Assembly: GCF_001896135.2 (NCBI RefSeq)
Contig: NZ_MPOH02000019.1
Location: forward strand, 309,934 to 342,656
Direction: 5' to 3'
DNA from: Streptomyces phaeoluteigriseus
GTDB taxonomy: Bacteria; Actinomycetota; Actinomycetes; Streptomycetales; Streptomycetaceae
DNA length: 32,723 bases
This document shows, piece after piece, positions 8,096 to 18,262 of this stretch. The position numbers and the translations under genes are program-made. The notes below the pieces were generated by a model. That model made no database searches. It was not told the DNA's origin and saw only the letters and a list, made by a program, of their open reading frames with translations. Numbering within the stretch: the stretch's first letter is position 1; every line of letters begins with the position of its first letter.

Positions 8096-8635
8096 ATGAC
8101 CAACGAAGGCATCACGAACGACGGCATCGCGAACGGATCCGACAGCACGACGACCGTGGAATACGCCCCCGAGCACACCCCCCGGCTGGCCTGGGCCGAG
8201 CTGGCTCCCGAGGTCTACAAGGCGATGGTCCGGCTGGACGCGGCCGCCCGGAAGGGCCTCGACGCGAAGCTGCTGGAGCTGGTGAAGATCCGCGCCTCGC
8301 AGATCAACCGCTGCGCGCTCTGCGTGGACATGCACAGCAAGGACGCCCTCGCGGCCGGGGAGAGCGTCGAGCGGATCGTGCAGCTCAGCGCCTGGGAGGA
8401 GTCCGGGCACTTCTACACGGAGAGGGAGCTGGCGGCGCTGGCACTCACGGAGTCGGTGACCGTCCTGACGGACAGCTTCGTGCCGGACTCGGTCTACGAG
8501 CGGGCCGCCAAGCACTTCGAGGAGGCAGAGCTGGCGCAGCTGATCGCCTCCATCACGGTGATCAACGCGTGGAACCGGTTCGGCGTGACCTGCCGGCTGG
8601 TGCCGGGGCACTACCAGCCGGGGCAGCACCGGTGA
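8096..8635 (+). CDS. AhpD-like carboxymuconolactone decarboxylase family protein
   Basis: A 179-residue alkylhydroperoxidase-like protein. The AhpD signature is complete: Glu in LLELVKIRASQ, then Cys-x-x-Cys and His in NRCALCVDMH, which form the peroxidase relay in characterised AhpD proteins. FYTERELAALALTESVT and NAWNRFG are the usual downstream helices. It likely reduces a peroxide or acts as an oxidative-stress accessory; the electron partner is unknown. The first 20 residues (MTNEGITNDGIANGSD) are a hydrophilic, loosely repeated extension. ATG 8096 is 8 bp after a TAGGGT -10 box, so the mRNA may be leaderless. The divergent MocR regulator is the obvious controller, and the PEP mutase-like gene follows after 46 bp. 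Confidence 0.88.
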   Translation: MTNEGITNDGIANGSDSTTTVEYAPEHTPRLAWAELAPEVYKAMVRLDAAARKGLDAKLLELVKIRASQINRCALCVDMHSKDALAAGESVERIVQLSAWEESGHFYTERELAALALTESVTVLTDSFVPDSVYERAAKHFEEAELAQLIASITVINAWNRFGVTCRLVPGHYQPGQHR

Positions 8636-8681
8636 TCGGCCCCGGGACCGGCGCCCGCGACGCCTCACCGGGGAGCACGTC

Positions 8682-9448
8682 ATGGTGACCAAGGCCGACA
8701 CCTTCCGCGCCCTGCACCGTGGGCGGCTCCCCGACGACCCGTTGGTCCTGCCGGGGCCGTGGGACGCGGCGAGCGCCCGCGCCCTCGCCGACGCCGGATT
8801 CCCGGCGCTGGCCGTCCCGAGCGCCGGGGTCGCCGCCTCGCTCGGCCACGCGGACGGGGAGACACCGCCCGAGGAGATGTTCGCGGCGGTCGCGCGGATC
8901 GCCCGCGCCGTGGACGTACCGGTGTCGGCGGACGTCGAGGACGGCTACGGCCTGCCGCCGAAGGAGCTGGTCGAACGGCTGCTGGAGGCGGGTGCGGTGG
9001 GCTGCAACCTAGAGGACTCCCACAGGAACTCCGGCAGGAACTCGGGCAGATATTCCGGCAAGGACTCCGACGGGGGTGTCCTCAAGGACGCGCACGCGCA
9101 CGCCGACTGGCTCGCGGAGGTGCGGTCGGCCGCCGCCGACCAGCTCTTCGTGAACGCGCGGATCGACACCTTCCTCCGCGGCGAGTCCGACCCGGCCAGG
9201 GCCATCGAGCGGGCCGCGCTGTACGTCGAGGCCGGCGCCGACTGCGTGTATCCGATCGGCGCCCCCGTCGCCGTACTGCCGCTGCTGCGGTCCGGGACGC
9301 GGGCGCCGGTCAATGTGCTGGCGCGGATCGACGAGGGCCCTCGCCCGCCGAACTCGGCGAACTCGGGGCCACCCGGGTCACGTTCGGACCCGGGTTGCAA
9401 CGGCGGGCGACGGCGGCGGCCGCGGAGATCGCCGCCCGCATGCGCTAG
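8682..9448 (+). pseudogene. PEP mutase / isocitrate lyase superfamily protein, frameshifted
   Basis: Member of the phosphoenolpyruvate mutase/isocitrate lyase superfamily (TIM barrel, Mg-dependent C-C or C-P chemistry). Recognisable blocks are VLPGPWDAASARALADAGF, VPVSADVEDGYG (metal-binding acids), VGCNLEDSH and FVNARIDTFL. The canonical isocitrate lyase KKCGH loop is not seen, so the reaction is unknown. The C-terminus, SPAELGELGATRVTFGPGL through AARMR, is in another frame: restoring one C in GGGCCCTCG near 9338-9346 (CCCC read as CCC) joins them. Full length would be about 256 residues. A low-complexity insert of four RNSG-type units follows GCNLEDSH. ATG 8682 has GGGGAG six bases upstream. 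It is codirectional with the AhpD-like gene and converges on the ABC lipoprotein gene with 13 bp between stops. Confidence 0.85.
9024..9071 (+). repeat. Four 12-bp units inside the PEP mutase-like gene
   Basis: Four consecutive 12-base units encode RNSG, RNSG, RYSG and KDSD. The insert follows the conserved GCNLEDSH loop and keeps the frame. It looks like slippage expansion in a surface loop close to the active site. Confidence 0.85.
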
Positions 9449-9461
9449 CCGGGGTCCGTCG

Positions 9462-10415
9462 TCAGGACAGCCACGTGCGCCAGGTCGACTCGTGGCTGTC
9501 CACCCACCTCTTCGCCGCCTCCTCCGGGGTGAGTTTCCGGTCGGCGATCAGCAGGGAGACCATGTTCTGGTCCTCGGTGGTCCACCTGAACTTCTTCAGG
9601 AAGGCCGCCGCCTTGCCGCCGGTCCTCGCGAAGTCCGCGTTGAGGTACTTCTGCAACGGGGTCCGCGGATAGCCGCAGGCGACCTTCTCCGGGTCGGCGT
9701 CGCAGCCGTCCTCGTACGCGGGCAGCTTCACCTCGGTCATCGGGACCTTCTCGAACAGCCACTGCGGGGAGTACCAGTAGGTCAGGAAGGGCTTCTTCTC
9801 CTGGGCGAACCGGCGGATCTGGGTGATCTGCGCGGCCTCGGAGCCGGCGAAGACGACCTGGTAGTCCAGGTTCAGGTTCTCCACCAGCGCCTTGTCGTTG
9901 GTGACGTACGACGGGGAGCCGTCCATCAGCTGGCCCTTGCCGCCGCTCTCCGGGGTGCGGAACTGCGAGGCGTACTTGTTCAGGTTCTTCCAGTCGGTGA
10001 CGTCCGGGTGGGCCTTGGCGAAGTACGTGGGGACGTACCAGCCGATGTGTCCGGTGACGCCGAGGTCGCCGCCGCGCGCGATGGTCTTCTTGTCGACGAC
10101 GTAGCGCTGTTCCTGGTCGGGGTGGCCCCAGTCCTCCAGGAGCGCGTCGACGCGGCCCTGGCTGAGGGCGTCCCAGGCGGGCACCTCGTCGACCTGGACG
10201 GTGTCGACGCGGTAGCCGAGTTCGTGTTCCAGGAGGTACCGGGCGACGGCCACGTTGGCCTGCGCGCCCACCCAGGACTGGACGGACAGGGTCACCGTCC
10301 TCGCGCCCTGGGCGTTGGCGAAGGGCGAGGCCTGCTCGGTCATGTCGGCGGCGCCGCAGCCGGTCAGCAGCAGCAGGCCCGCCGCCGCGGCCGCGGTGGT
10401 CGTACGGAGTCGCAT
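9462..10415 (-). CDS. Glycine betaine/choline ABC importer, substrate-binding lipoprotein
   Basis: Extracellular solute-binding lipoprotein of the OpuAC/ProX type, 317 residues. The N-terminus is a lipoprotein signal peptide with lipobox LLTGC, so it is anchored outside the membrane. The mature part begins near TVTLSVQSWVGAQANVAVA, typical for quaternary-amine binders, and includes LLEDWGHPD, TGHIGWYVPTYFAKAHPD, LTYWYSPQWLF and QNMVSLLIADRK. The aromatic residues in these loops are where a cation cage for the trimethylammonium group would form. It is the last gene of the operon: its ATG follows the permease stop after one base (TGA-C-ATG), a coupled arrangement. With choline and betaine-aldehyde dehydrogenases upstream, the ligand is most likely choline or betaine. 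Confidence 0.92.
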   Translation of the reverse strand: MRLRTTTAAAAAGLLLLTGCGAADMTEQASPFANAQGARTVTLSVQSWVGAQANVAVARYLLEHELGYRVDTVQVDEVPAWDALSQGRVDALLEDWGHPDQEQRYVVDKKTIARGGDLGVTGHIGWYVPTYFAKAHPDVTDWKNLNKYASQFRTPESGGKGQLMDGSPSYVTNDKALVENLNLDYQVVFAGSEAAQITQIRRFAQEKKPFLTYWYSPQWLFEKVPMTEVKLPAYEDGCDADPEKVACGYPRTPLQKYLNADFARTGGKAAAFLKKFRWTTEDQNMVSLLIADRKLTPEEAAKRWVDSHESTWRTWLS

Positions 10416-10416
10416 G

Positions 10417-12356
10417 TCAGGCTCCCTTCTTCGCGCGCCGGTCGGCCGGCTGGGTCACGCGGTCGAGCATCAGGCCGAGGCAGACGATCGCGGCGCCGGC
10501 CACCAGACCGGTCGCGAGGTCGCCCTGGGCGAGGCCGAAGACGGCGTCGTAGCCGAGGGCGCCGCCGCCGACCAGGCCGCCGATGATGACGACGGCGAGG
10601 ACCAGGACGACGCCCTGGTTGAGGGCCAGCAGCAGCGCGGGCCGGGCCAGTGGGAGCTGGACCTGGCGCAGTTGCTGGCCGCCGGTGGCGCCGAGCGAGC
10701 GGGCGGACTCCAGGGCGGCCGGGTCGACCTGGCGCAGACCCTGTGTGGTGATGCGGACGACGGCGGGCAGCGCGTACACGACGGCCGCGGCGACGGCCGG
10801 TGCGCGGCCGACGCCGAACAGGGCGACGACCGGGATCAGGTACACGAACTGCGGCATCGTCTGGAAGACGTCCAGGACGGGGCGCAGCAACCGCTCGACG
10901 CGGTCGTCGCGGGCCGCCGCGACACCGGTCGCGAAGCCCAGCACGAGAGTGACGGCGACCGCGGCGAGGACCTGCGACAGCGTGTCCATGGACGGCTCCC
11001 ACACGCCGAGCACACCGATCGCGGCCATGGCGAGGACGGCGGTCAGCGCGGTGCGCCAGGTGCCGATCAGCCAGGCGAGCGCGGCGACCAGCAGCAGCAC
11101 CGACCACCAGGGCAGCCCTTGGAGGCCGTCGCGGACCGGGTCCAGGACCCAGGTGGTGAACCGGCCCGCCCAGTCGGCGGTGCCGCCGATCACCGGCACC
11201 CCCGAGTAGAGGTGGTCGGTCATCCAGTCGACGACACGGTTGACCGGCTCGGCGACGGCGACCGTCCACGCGTCCGGCCAGTCGAGCCGGCCGGCCAGCC
11301 GTACGGCGACGGCGACGGCCACGGCGGCGGCGAGCAGCGCGTACGTCGTGGGGCGCCCGTGGGCCGGCTCGGTGCCGCGTCCGGCGGCGGCCGTCACCCG
11401 GTCCAGGACGACCGCGAGCAGCACGATGGGGATGCCGGCGGCGAGGGCCGCGCCCACGTCGACCGAGGCCAGCGCCTGGTAGACGCGGTCACCGAGACCG
11501 CCGCCGCCGATCACCGACGCGATGACCGCCATCGACAGCGCCATCATGATCGTCTGGTTGAGGCCGAGGAGGAGTTCCCTGCGGGCCAGCGGGATGCGGG
11601 CGGTCAGCAGGCGCTGGCGGGCGGTGGCGCCGAGCGACTCGACCGCCTCCAGGACCTCCTTGTCCGCGCCGCGCAGACCGAGCGAGGTGAGGCGGGCCAT
11701 CGGCGGGGCCGCGTACACGACGGTGGCCAGGACGGCCGCCGGGACGCCGATGCCGAAGACCAGGACGACGGGGAGCAGGTAGGCGAAGGCCGGCAGCACC
11801 TGCATGGTGTCCAGGACAGGGCGCAGGGCGCGGTCCATACGGTCGGAGAGGCCTGCGGCGAGGCCCAGGACCGCGCCCACGGCGACGGAGGCGAGGACCG
11901 CGACCACCATGAGGGCGAGGGTCTGCATGGTCGGCACCCACATGCCGAGCAGACCGCAGGTCAGGAACGCGGCGGCGGTGCCGAGCGCCAGCCGTACGCC
12001 CGCAGTGCGCCAGGCGACGAACGCGGCCAGCGCGGTGACGCCGGCCCAGCCCGCGGCCAGCAGGAACAGGTAGACGGCGCGTACGGAGAGGACGACGCCG
12101 TTGCTGATGTGGCCGAAGAAGTAGAGGAACAGGGGGTGGCTGTCGCGGTTGTCGATGATCCAGTCGCTGACGTGGGTCAGCGGGTCGGTCAGGTCGACGG
12201 TGAGGGCGGCCGGCCAGGTCCCGCTGTGCCAGCGGGCGTGGGCGAGGGGGGCGAGGACCGCTGCGACGAGGGCGAGGAGGAGCAGTTTGCGGACGGCCCG
12301 GTGCTTCAGCACGCCGGGGAGGGTGGCCCGGAGGGCCGGTGCGGTGACCGTCGCCA

Positions 12357-12357
<1 letters not shown>
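10417..12357 (-). CDS. Glycine betaine/choline ABC importer, tandem-duplicated permease
   Basis: Integral membrane permease of 646 residues, about twice the usual ProW/OpuAB length. Two homologous permease modules are visible. The first has ESLGATARQRLLTARIPLA and LGLNQTIMMALSMAVIASVI; the second has RSLGATGGQQLRQVQLPLA and LALNQGVVLVLAVVIIGGLV. Each contains the EAA-type coupling loop that contacts the ATPase, so one polypeptide can supply the complete two-permease channel. Each half is preceded by a conserved segment (WIIDNRDSHPLFLYFF and WMTDHLYSGVPVIGG) typical of this transporter class. It starts at ATG sharing one base with the ATPase stop (TGATG). Multiple hydrophobic segments span both halves. 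Confidence 0.93.
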
Positions 12358-13435
<1,078 letters not shown>

Positions 13436-13436
<1 letters not shown>

Positions 13437-14965
13437 CACGCACCGCCCCCGATCAGGTCGACGGCTCGTTCCCCGACCATCAGCACGCCGATCATCGGGT
13501 TCACGGCGGTCATGGTCGGGAACACGGAGGCGTCGGCGACGCGCAGGCCGTCCAGGCCGCGGACGCGCAACTCGGGATCGACGACGGCCAGTTCGTCGTC
13601 GACCGCGCCCATCCGGCAGGTGCCCGCCGGGTGGTAGACGGTGTGGGCGACCTTGCGGGCGTACTCGCTCAGCTCCTCGTCGCCCGTGATGTGCGGGCCG
13701 GGGGCGACCTCGCGCTTGAGCCAGCCGGCGAGCGGTTCGGTCCGCGCGATCTCGCGGGCGATCCTGATCCCGTCGACGAGGGTGCGGCCGTCGTAGTCGT
13801 CCTCGTCGGTGAAGTAGCGGAAGTCCAGGGCGGGCTTCACGGAGGGGTCCGGGCTGGTCAGGTACAGCCGGCCGCGACTCTTGGGCTTCGGGATGTTGGG
13901 GGTCATCGAGACGCCGTACGGGGGCCGTTCGTAGCCGAGGCGCTCCGGGTTGTCCGTGAAGGGGATCTGGTAGAAGTGGAACATCAGGTCGGGGCCCGCG
14001 TGTTCGGGGTCGCGGCGCACGAAGAGGCCCGCGTCGGAGTCCATCGCGGAGTTCTCGGGGATCGGGCCGTGCGTCTCCCACACGATCACCGACTCGGGGT
14101 GGTCGAGGAGGTTCTCGCCGACGCCGGGCAGGTCGTGGGCGACGGGTATGCCGAGGGCGTCCAGGTCGGCCTTCGGTCCGATGCCGGAGTGCAGGAGCAG
14201 GCGGGGCGTGTCGACGGCGCCCGCGCACAGCACGACCTCGTTGCGCGCCCGTACGACGAACTCCTCGCCGTCCCGCGCGCGTACGTGCACGCCCGTCGCC
14301 CGGGTGCCGTCCAGCTCCAGCCGGTACGCCCAGGTCTCCAGGAGGATGCGGAGGTTCGGGCGCTCGTCCATGACCGGGTGCAGATAGGCCACCGAGGCGC
14401 TGGAGCGCTTGTTGTCCTCGGGGTGGTAGGCCAGGTCGAAGAAGCCGGCACCGTCGGTGAACGGCCTCCGGTTGAAGCCCTCGACGCGGGGTACCCCGAG
14501 TGCCGCGAGGGCCGCGTCGACGAAGTCGCGGGCGATGGCGTTCCGGTCCTTCTCGTCGACCGGGACGATGTTGTTCAGCAGGCGGGCGTAGTACGCCTCC
14601 ATGGCGGCCGCGCCCCAGCCGTGGGCGCCGGCCGCCTCCCACTCGTCCCAGTCGGAGGGGAGCGGCTTGAAGGCGATGAGGGTGTTGTGCGAGGAGCAGC
14701 CGCCCAGGACGCGGGCGCGGCTGTGCCGGATGTGGGAGTTGCCGCGCGGCTGTTCGGTGGTGGGGTAGTCGTAGTCGAGTTCGCCGCCGAGCAGGCCCAT
14801 CCAGCGGCGCAGGGTGAGGACGTCGTCGCGGCCGACGTCGCTGGGGCCGCCCTCGATGACGGCGACGGTGACGTCGGCGTTCTCGGTGAGGCGGGAGGCT
14901 ATGACGGAGCCGGCGGTGCCACCGCCGATCACGACGTAGTCGTAGACGTGGGGGGTCTCTGGCAT
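13436..14965 (-). CDS. betA: GMC-family choline dehydrogenase
   Basis: FAD-dependent GMC oxidoreductase, 509 residues, likely oxidising choline to betaine aldehyde. The N-terminus has the dinucleotide-binding motif YDYVVIGGGTAGSVIASRL and the GMC signature region RARVLGGCSSHNTLIAF. The second signature is present as GAVDTPRLLLHSGIGP, and the C-terminus holds the active-site region VYHPAGTCRMG and NPMIGVLMVGERAVDLI. Choline as substrate is inferred from context: betaine aldehyde dehydrogenase lies 56 bp upstream and a betaine-type importer is coupled downstream. It is somewhat shorter than E. coli BetA (about 556 residues), so another alcohol is possible. Start ATG 14965 has GGAG six bases upstream. 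The stop overlaps the ATPase start by one base. Confidence 0.88.
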
Positions 14966-15021
14966 GGGGGACTCCGGGTGGGGGACGGCGGGTGGGGTGA
15001 GGGGGCGCGTCGGTGTGCGGG

Positions 15022-16542
15022 TCAGCCCGCGAACCAGCGGACGGGCTTCGGTGCGAGGTTCTGGTAGACGTGCTTGGTCTCGCGGTACTCGGCGAGTCCG
15101 GCCGGGCCCAGTTCGCGGCCCACGCCGCTCTTGCCGAAGCCGCCCCACTCCGCCTGCGGGAGGTAGGGGTGGAAGTCGTTGATCCAGACGGTGCCGTGCC
15201 GCAGCCGGCCGGCGACCCGGCGGGCACGGCCCGCGTCGGTGGTCCAGACGGCGCCCGCGAGGCCGTACTCGGTGTCGTTGGCGAGGGCGACCGCCTCGTC
15301 CTCGGTGCGGAAGGTCTCGACGGTGAGGACCGGGCCGAAGACCTCCTCGCGGACGACGCGCATCTCGCGGTGGCAGTGGTCGAGGACGGTCGGCTCGTAG
15401 AAGTAGCCGTTCTCCGGCCGCTGCGGGGAGGCGTCGGGACGCTTGCCGCCGGAGCGCAGCACCGCGCCCTCGGCGAGCGCCGACTCGACGTACGCCTCGA
15501 CCTTGGCGCGCTGCTGCGCGGAGACGAGGGGGCCGCACTCGACGCCGTCCTCGGTACCGCGGCCGAGGCGGATCCGCCCGGCCCTGCGGGCGAGTTCGGT
15601 GACGAAGCGGTCGCGGACGGACTCCTCGACGATGAGGCGGGCGCCCGCCGAGCAGACCTGGCCGCTGTGGATGAAGGCCGCGTTGAGGGCCTGGTCGACG
15701 GCGGTGTCGAAGCCGTCCTCGGTGGCGCAGGCGTCGGCGAAGACGACGTTGGGGTTCTTGCCGCCGAGTTCGAGGGCGACCTTCTTGACGCTCGGGGCGG
15801 CGGCCCGCGCGACCTTGGTGCCACTGGCCAGGCCGCCGGTGAAGGAGACCAGGTCGACGTCGGGGTGCTCGGCGAGGCGGGCGCCGACCGTGTGGCCGGG
15901 GCCGGTGACGATGTTGGCGACCCCGGCGGGCAGTCCGGCCTCGGTGAGCAGGCCGATGAGGGCGATCGTCGTCAGCGGGGTGATCTCGCTGGGCTTGACG
16001 ACGAAGGTGTTGCCGGCGGCGAGCGCCGGGGCGATCTTCCAACTGGCCTGGAGGAGGGGGTAGTTCCAGGGGGTGATCAGTGCGCACACGCCGACCGGTT
16101 CATGGACGACGACGCTGTGGATGTCGGGCGAGCCCGCGTCGACGACCCGGCCGGGGGCCTCCCCCGCGACGAGGTCGGCGAAGTAGCGGAAGGCGTCGGC
16201 GACACAGTCGATGTCGACGCGGCCCTCCTCGACGGTCTTGCCCGCGTCCCGGCTCTCCAGCAGACCGAGTTCCTCACGGTCGCGTACGAGGAGTGCGGCG
16301 ACGCGGCGCAGCAGCGCGGCGCGCTCGGTGACGGGGGTGCGCGGCCAGCCGCCGTGGTCGAAGGCCTGCCGGGCCGCCGCCACCGCCAGATCGGTGTCCT
16401 TCTCGTCGCCCTCCGCGACCAGGGCGAACGGCAGGGCGTCCGCGGGGTCGAGGATCTCGCGCGTGGCGCCGGAGACGGCTTCGCGCCATTCGCCGCCCGC
16501 GCAGATGGTCTTCCGCGCCTGGAGTTCTGTGCTGTCCGCCAT
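15022..16542 (-). CDS. betB: Betaine aldehyde dehydrogenase
   Basis: NAD(P)-dependent aldehyde dehydrogenase, 506 residues, expected to oxidise betaine aldehyde to glycine betaine. The family motifs are intact: the active-site Glu region VALELGGKNPNVVF, the catalytic Cys in HSGQVCSAGARL, ITPWNYPLLQASWKIAPALA for the cofactor site, and EEVFGPVLTV. WGGFGKSGVGRELG near the C-terminus is characteristic of BADH-like enzymes. Start ATG 16542 gives MADSTELQ with a GGAAGG-like site about 12 bases upstream; extension to 16671 adds Arg-rich sequence and is rejected. It is the first gene of the betaine operon. A perfect 6-4-6 palindrome at 16581-16596 lies about 40 bp upstream. No BetI-like repressor gene is in the window. 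Confidence 0.94.
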   Translation of the reverse strand: MADSTELQARKTICAGGEWREAVSGATREILDPADALPFALVAEGDEKDTDLAVAAARQAFDHGGWPRTPVTERAALLRRVAALLVRDREELGLLESRDAGKTVEEGRVDIDCVADAFRYFADLVAGEAPGRVVDAGSPDIHSVVVHEPVGVCALITPWNYPLLQASWKIAPALAAGNTFVVKPSEITPLTTIALIGLLTEAGLPAGVANIVTGPGHTVGARLAEHPDVDLVSFTGGLASGTKVARAAAPSVKKVALELGGKNPNVVFADACATEDGFDTAVDQALNAAFIHSGQVCSAGARLIVEESVRDRFVTELARRAGRIRLGRGTEDGVECGPLVSAQQRAKVEAYVESALAEGAVLRSGGKRPDASPQRPENGYFYEPTVLDHCHREMRVVREEVFGPVLTVETFRTEDEAVALANDTEYGLAGAVWTTDAGRARRVAGRLRHGTVWINDFHPYLPQAEWGGFGKSGVGRELGPAGLAEYRETKHVYQNLAPKPVRWFAG

Positions 16543-16580
16543 GGTCGGGATTGCCTTCCGTTCCTGTTCGGTGCCTGTGC

Positions 16581-16596
16581 GTGACACTCCTGTCAC
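16581..16596 (-). promoter_or_regulatory. Palindrome upstream of betB, candidate operator
   Basis: GTGACA-CTCC-TGTCAC is a perfect inverted repeat centred about 47 bp upstream of the betB start, in the right place to overlap the operon promoter. The protein that binds is unknown. Confidence 0.5.
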
Positions 16597-17208
16597 CCAC
16601 CGGGACCGTGAGCGCATGCCCTTCGCCCCCGATTGCATGCGCGATCCATGGCCGAAAGTGCGCCGCGTCACTGAAAATGCGGACAGAAGGGGTCAAAGCC
16701 GGGCCGTCGTCCCTCGGGCCGCTGGGGCCGCTGGGGCCGCTGCTCCAGGAGCCGACGAAGCCGTCTCGGCCGTAGGGGACCCGGCGGACGAACCGGGCGA
16801 GACGTGCGGCGTACGGGTCGGGCAGGACCCCGGGTCAGGAATCGTGGGCGACGACCGGCAGCCCCCCGGCACGGGTCGAACGGTGGGCTGCTTCGAGGCC
16901 GTGGCGGCGTCCGGCGAGGAGGCGGCCTCGTGCGTGGCGTCGGTACGCCGGTCCGCCGGTCCGCCGGTCCGCGGACGGCATGACGGCGGACGGCATGACG
17001 GCGGACGGCATGACGGCGGACGGCATGACGGCGGGCGGCATGACGGCGGACGGCACGGTGGTCCTGGATCCGACCGACCGGTTGATCCGGTGCCGCGGCG
17101 CCGCACCGGGTTCCTTCGCGCCGCTCCGCCAGGGACGGATCGTCGCGGACGGCCCAGGGCCATGGAGGCGCCGGACGCACCGGACGCGACGCACCCACCG
17201 GACGCACC
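16597..17208. other. Gap between betB and the mdh terminator
   Basis: About 610 bp without a supported gene. Open frames exist on both strands but are low-complexity Pro/Arg/Ala-rich and built partly from a 15-bp tandem repeat. The part nearest 16597-16700 is less GC-rich (GATTGCATGCGCGATCCATG) and should hold the betB promoter. Confidence 0.5.
16971..17055. repeat. 15-bp tandem repeat, about 5.7 copies
   Basis: The unit GCGGACGGCATGACG runs in five full copies from 16971 to 17045 (the fifth has GCGGG instead of GCGGA), then a partial copy to 17055. Just before it, GTCCGCCG is repeated (16951-16971). All frames stay open across it because 15 is a multiple of three, which creates misleading reading frames on both strands. 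Confidence 0.92.
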
Positions 17209-17240
17209 GATCCCCGGGCGGCCGGTGCCGCCCGGGGATC
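17209..17240 (-). terminator. Stem-loop terminator after mdh
   Basis: A perfect 14-bp stem, GATCCCCGGGCGGC and its complement, with loop CGGT. It lies 33 bp beyond the mdh stop. There is no T run. It separates mdh from the betaine operon. Confidence 0.85.
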
Positions 17241-17272
17241 GGGGAGTCAGACGTGTGGTGGAGCCAGGGGGC

Positions 17273-18262
17273 TCAGATGAGGCCGAGCGAGCGGACCGCC
17301 TCGCGCTCCTCGGTCAGCTCCTGCACGGAGGCGTCGATGCGGGCGCGGGAGAACTCGTTGATGTCCAGGCCCTGGACGATCTCGTAGGCGCCGTTCCTCG
17401 TGGTGACCGGGAAGGAGGAGATGAGGCCCTCCGGGACACCGTACGAGCCGTCGGAGGGGATGCCCATGGAGGCCCAGTCGCCCTCGGCGGTGCCGTTGAC
17501 CCACGTGTACACGTGGTCGATGGCCGCGTTGGCGGCGGAGGCCGCGGAGGACGCGCCACGCGCCTCGATGATGGCCGCACCGCGCTTGGCCACGGTCGGG
17601 ATGAAGTCCTCGGCCAGCCACTTCTCGTCGTTGACGACCTCGGCGGCGTTCTTGCCGGCGACGGTGGCGTGGAAGATGTCCGGGTACTGCGTGGCCGAGT
17701 GGTTGCCCCAGATGGTGAGGCGCTTGATGTCGGCGACCGTGGAGCCCGTCTTCTTCGCGAGCTGGGTCAGCGCGCGGTTGTGGTCCAGGCGGGTCATCGC
17801 GGTGAAGCGCTCGGCCGGTACGTCCGGGGCGGCGGCCTGGGCGATCAGCGCGTTGGTGTTGGCCGGGTTGCCGACGACGAGGACCTTGATGTCGTCCGCG
17901 GCGTTGTCGTTGATGGCCTTGCCCTGCGGCTTGAAGATGCCGCCGTTGGCCTCCAGGAGGTCACCGCGCTCCATGCCCTTGGTGCGCGGGCGGGCGCCCA
18001 CGAGGAGGGCGACGTTGGTGCCGTCGAAGGCGACGTTCGGGTCGTCGGTGATGTCGATGCCCTGGAGCAGCGGGAACGCGCAGTCGTCCAGCTCCATGGC
18101 CGTGCCCTCGGCGGCCTTCAGGGCGGGCGTGATCTCCAGGAGGCGCAGCTTGACCGGCACGTCCGCGCCGAGCAGCTGGCCGGAGGCGATGCGGAAGAGC
18201 AGTGCGTAACCGATCTGGCCGGCCGCGCCGGTGACGGTGACGTTCACGGGAGTGCGGGTCAT
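17273..18262 (-). CDS. mdh: Malate dehydrogenase
   Basis: NAD-dependent TCA-cycle enzyme oxidising malate to oxaloacetate, 329 residues, of the cytosolic-type (dimeric) malate dehydrogenase subfamily rather than the LDH-like type. Visible features: NAD loop TVTGAAGQIGYALLFRIASG, the acidic-adenosine strand then LEITPALKAAEGTAMELDD, substrate-binding Arg residues in GARPRTKGMERGDLL, VVGNPANTNALI, TRLDHNRAL and catalytic His in IWGNHSATQYPD. Start ATG 18262 has GGAG six bases upstream. It is flanked by a strong terminator downstream and a perfect palindrome upstream, so it is a single-gene unit. With sucCD at the right end of the window it contributes to the TCA cycle. Confidence 0.96.
   Translation of the reverse strand: MTRTPVNVTVTGAAGQIGYALLFRIASGQLLGADVPVKLRLLEITPALKAAEGTAMELDDCAFPLLQGIDITDDPNVAFDGTNVALLVGARPRTKGMERGDLLEANGGIFKPQGKAINDNAADDIKVLVVGNPANTNALIAQAAAPDVPAERFTAMTRLDHNRALTQLAKKTGSTVADIKRLTIWGNHSATQYPDIFHATVAGKNAAEVVNDEKWLAEDFIPTVAKRGAAIIEARGASSAASAANAAIDHVYTWVNGTAEGDWASMGIPSDGSYGVPEGLISSFPVTTRNGAYEIVQGLDINEFSRARIDASVQELTEEREAVRSLGLI

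Noticed and set aside
16971..17055. CRISPR array
   Set aside because: Units are directly adjoining with no spacers, and there are no cas genes.
16835..17194. A 119-residue minus-strand frame with Ala-Val-Met-Pro-Ser repeats
   Set aside because: It is made by the 15-bp tandem repeat, lacks a ribosome site and has no recognisable domain.
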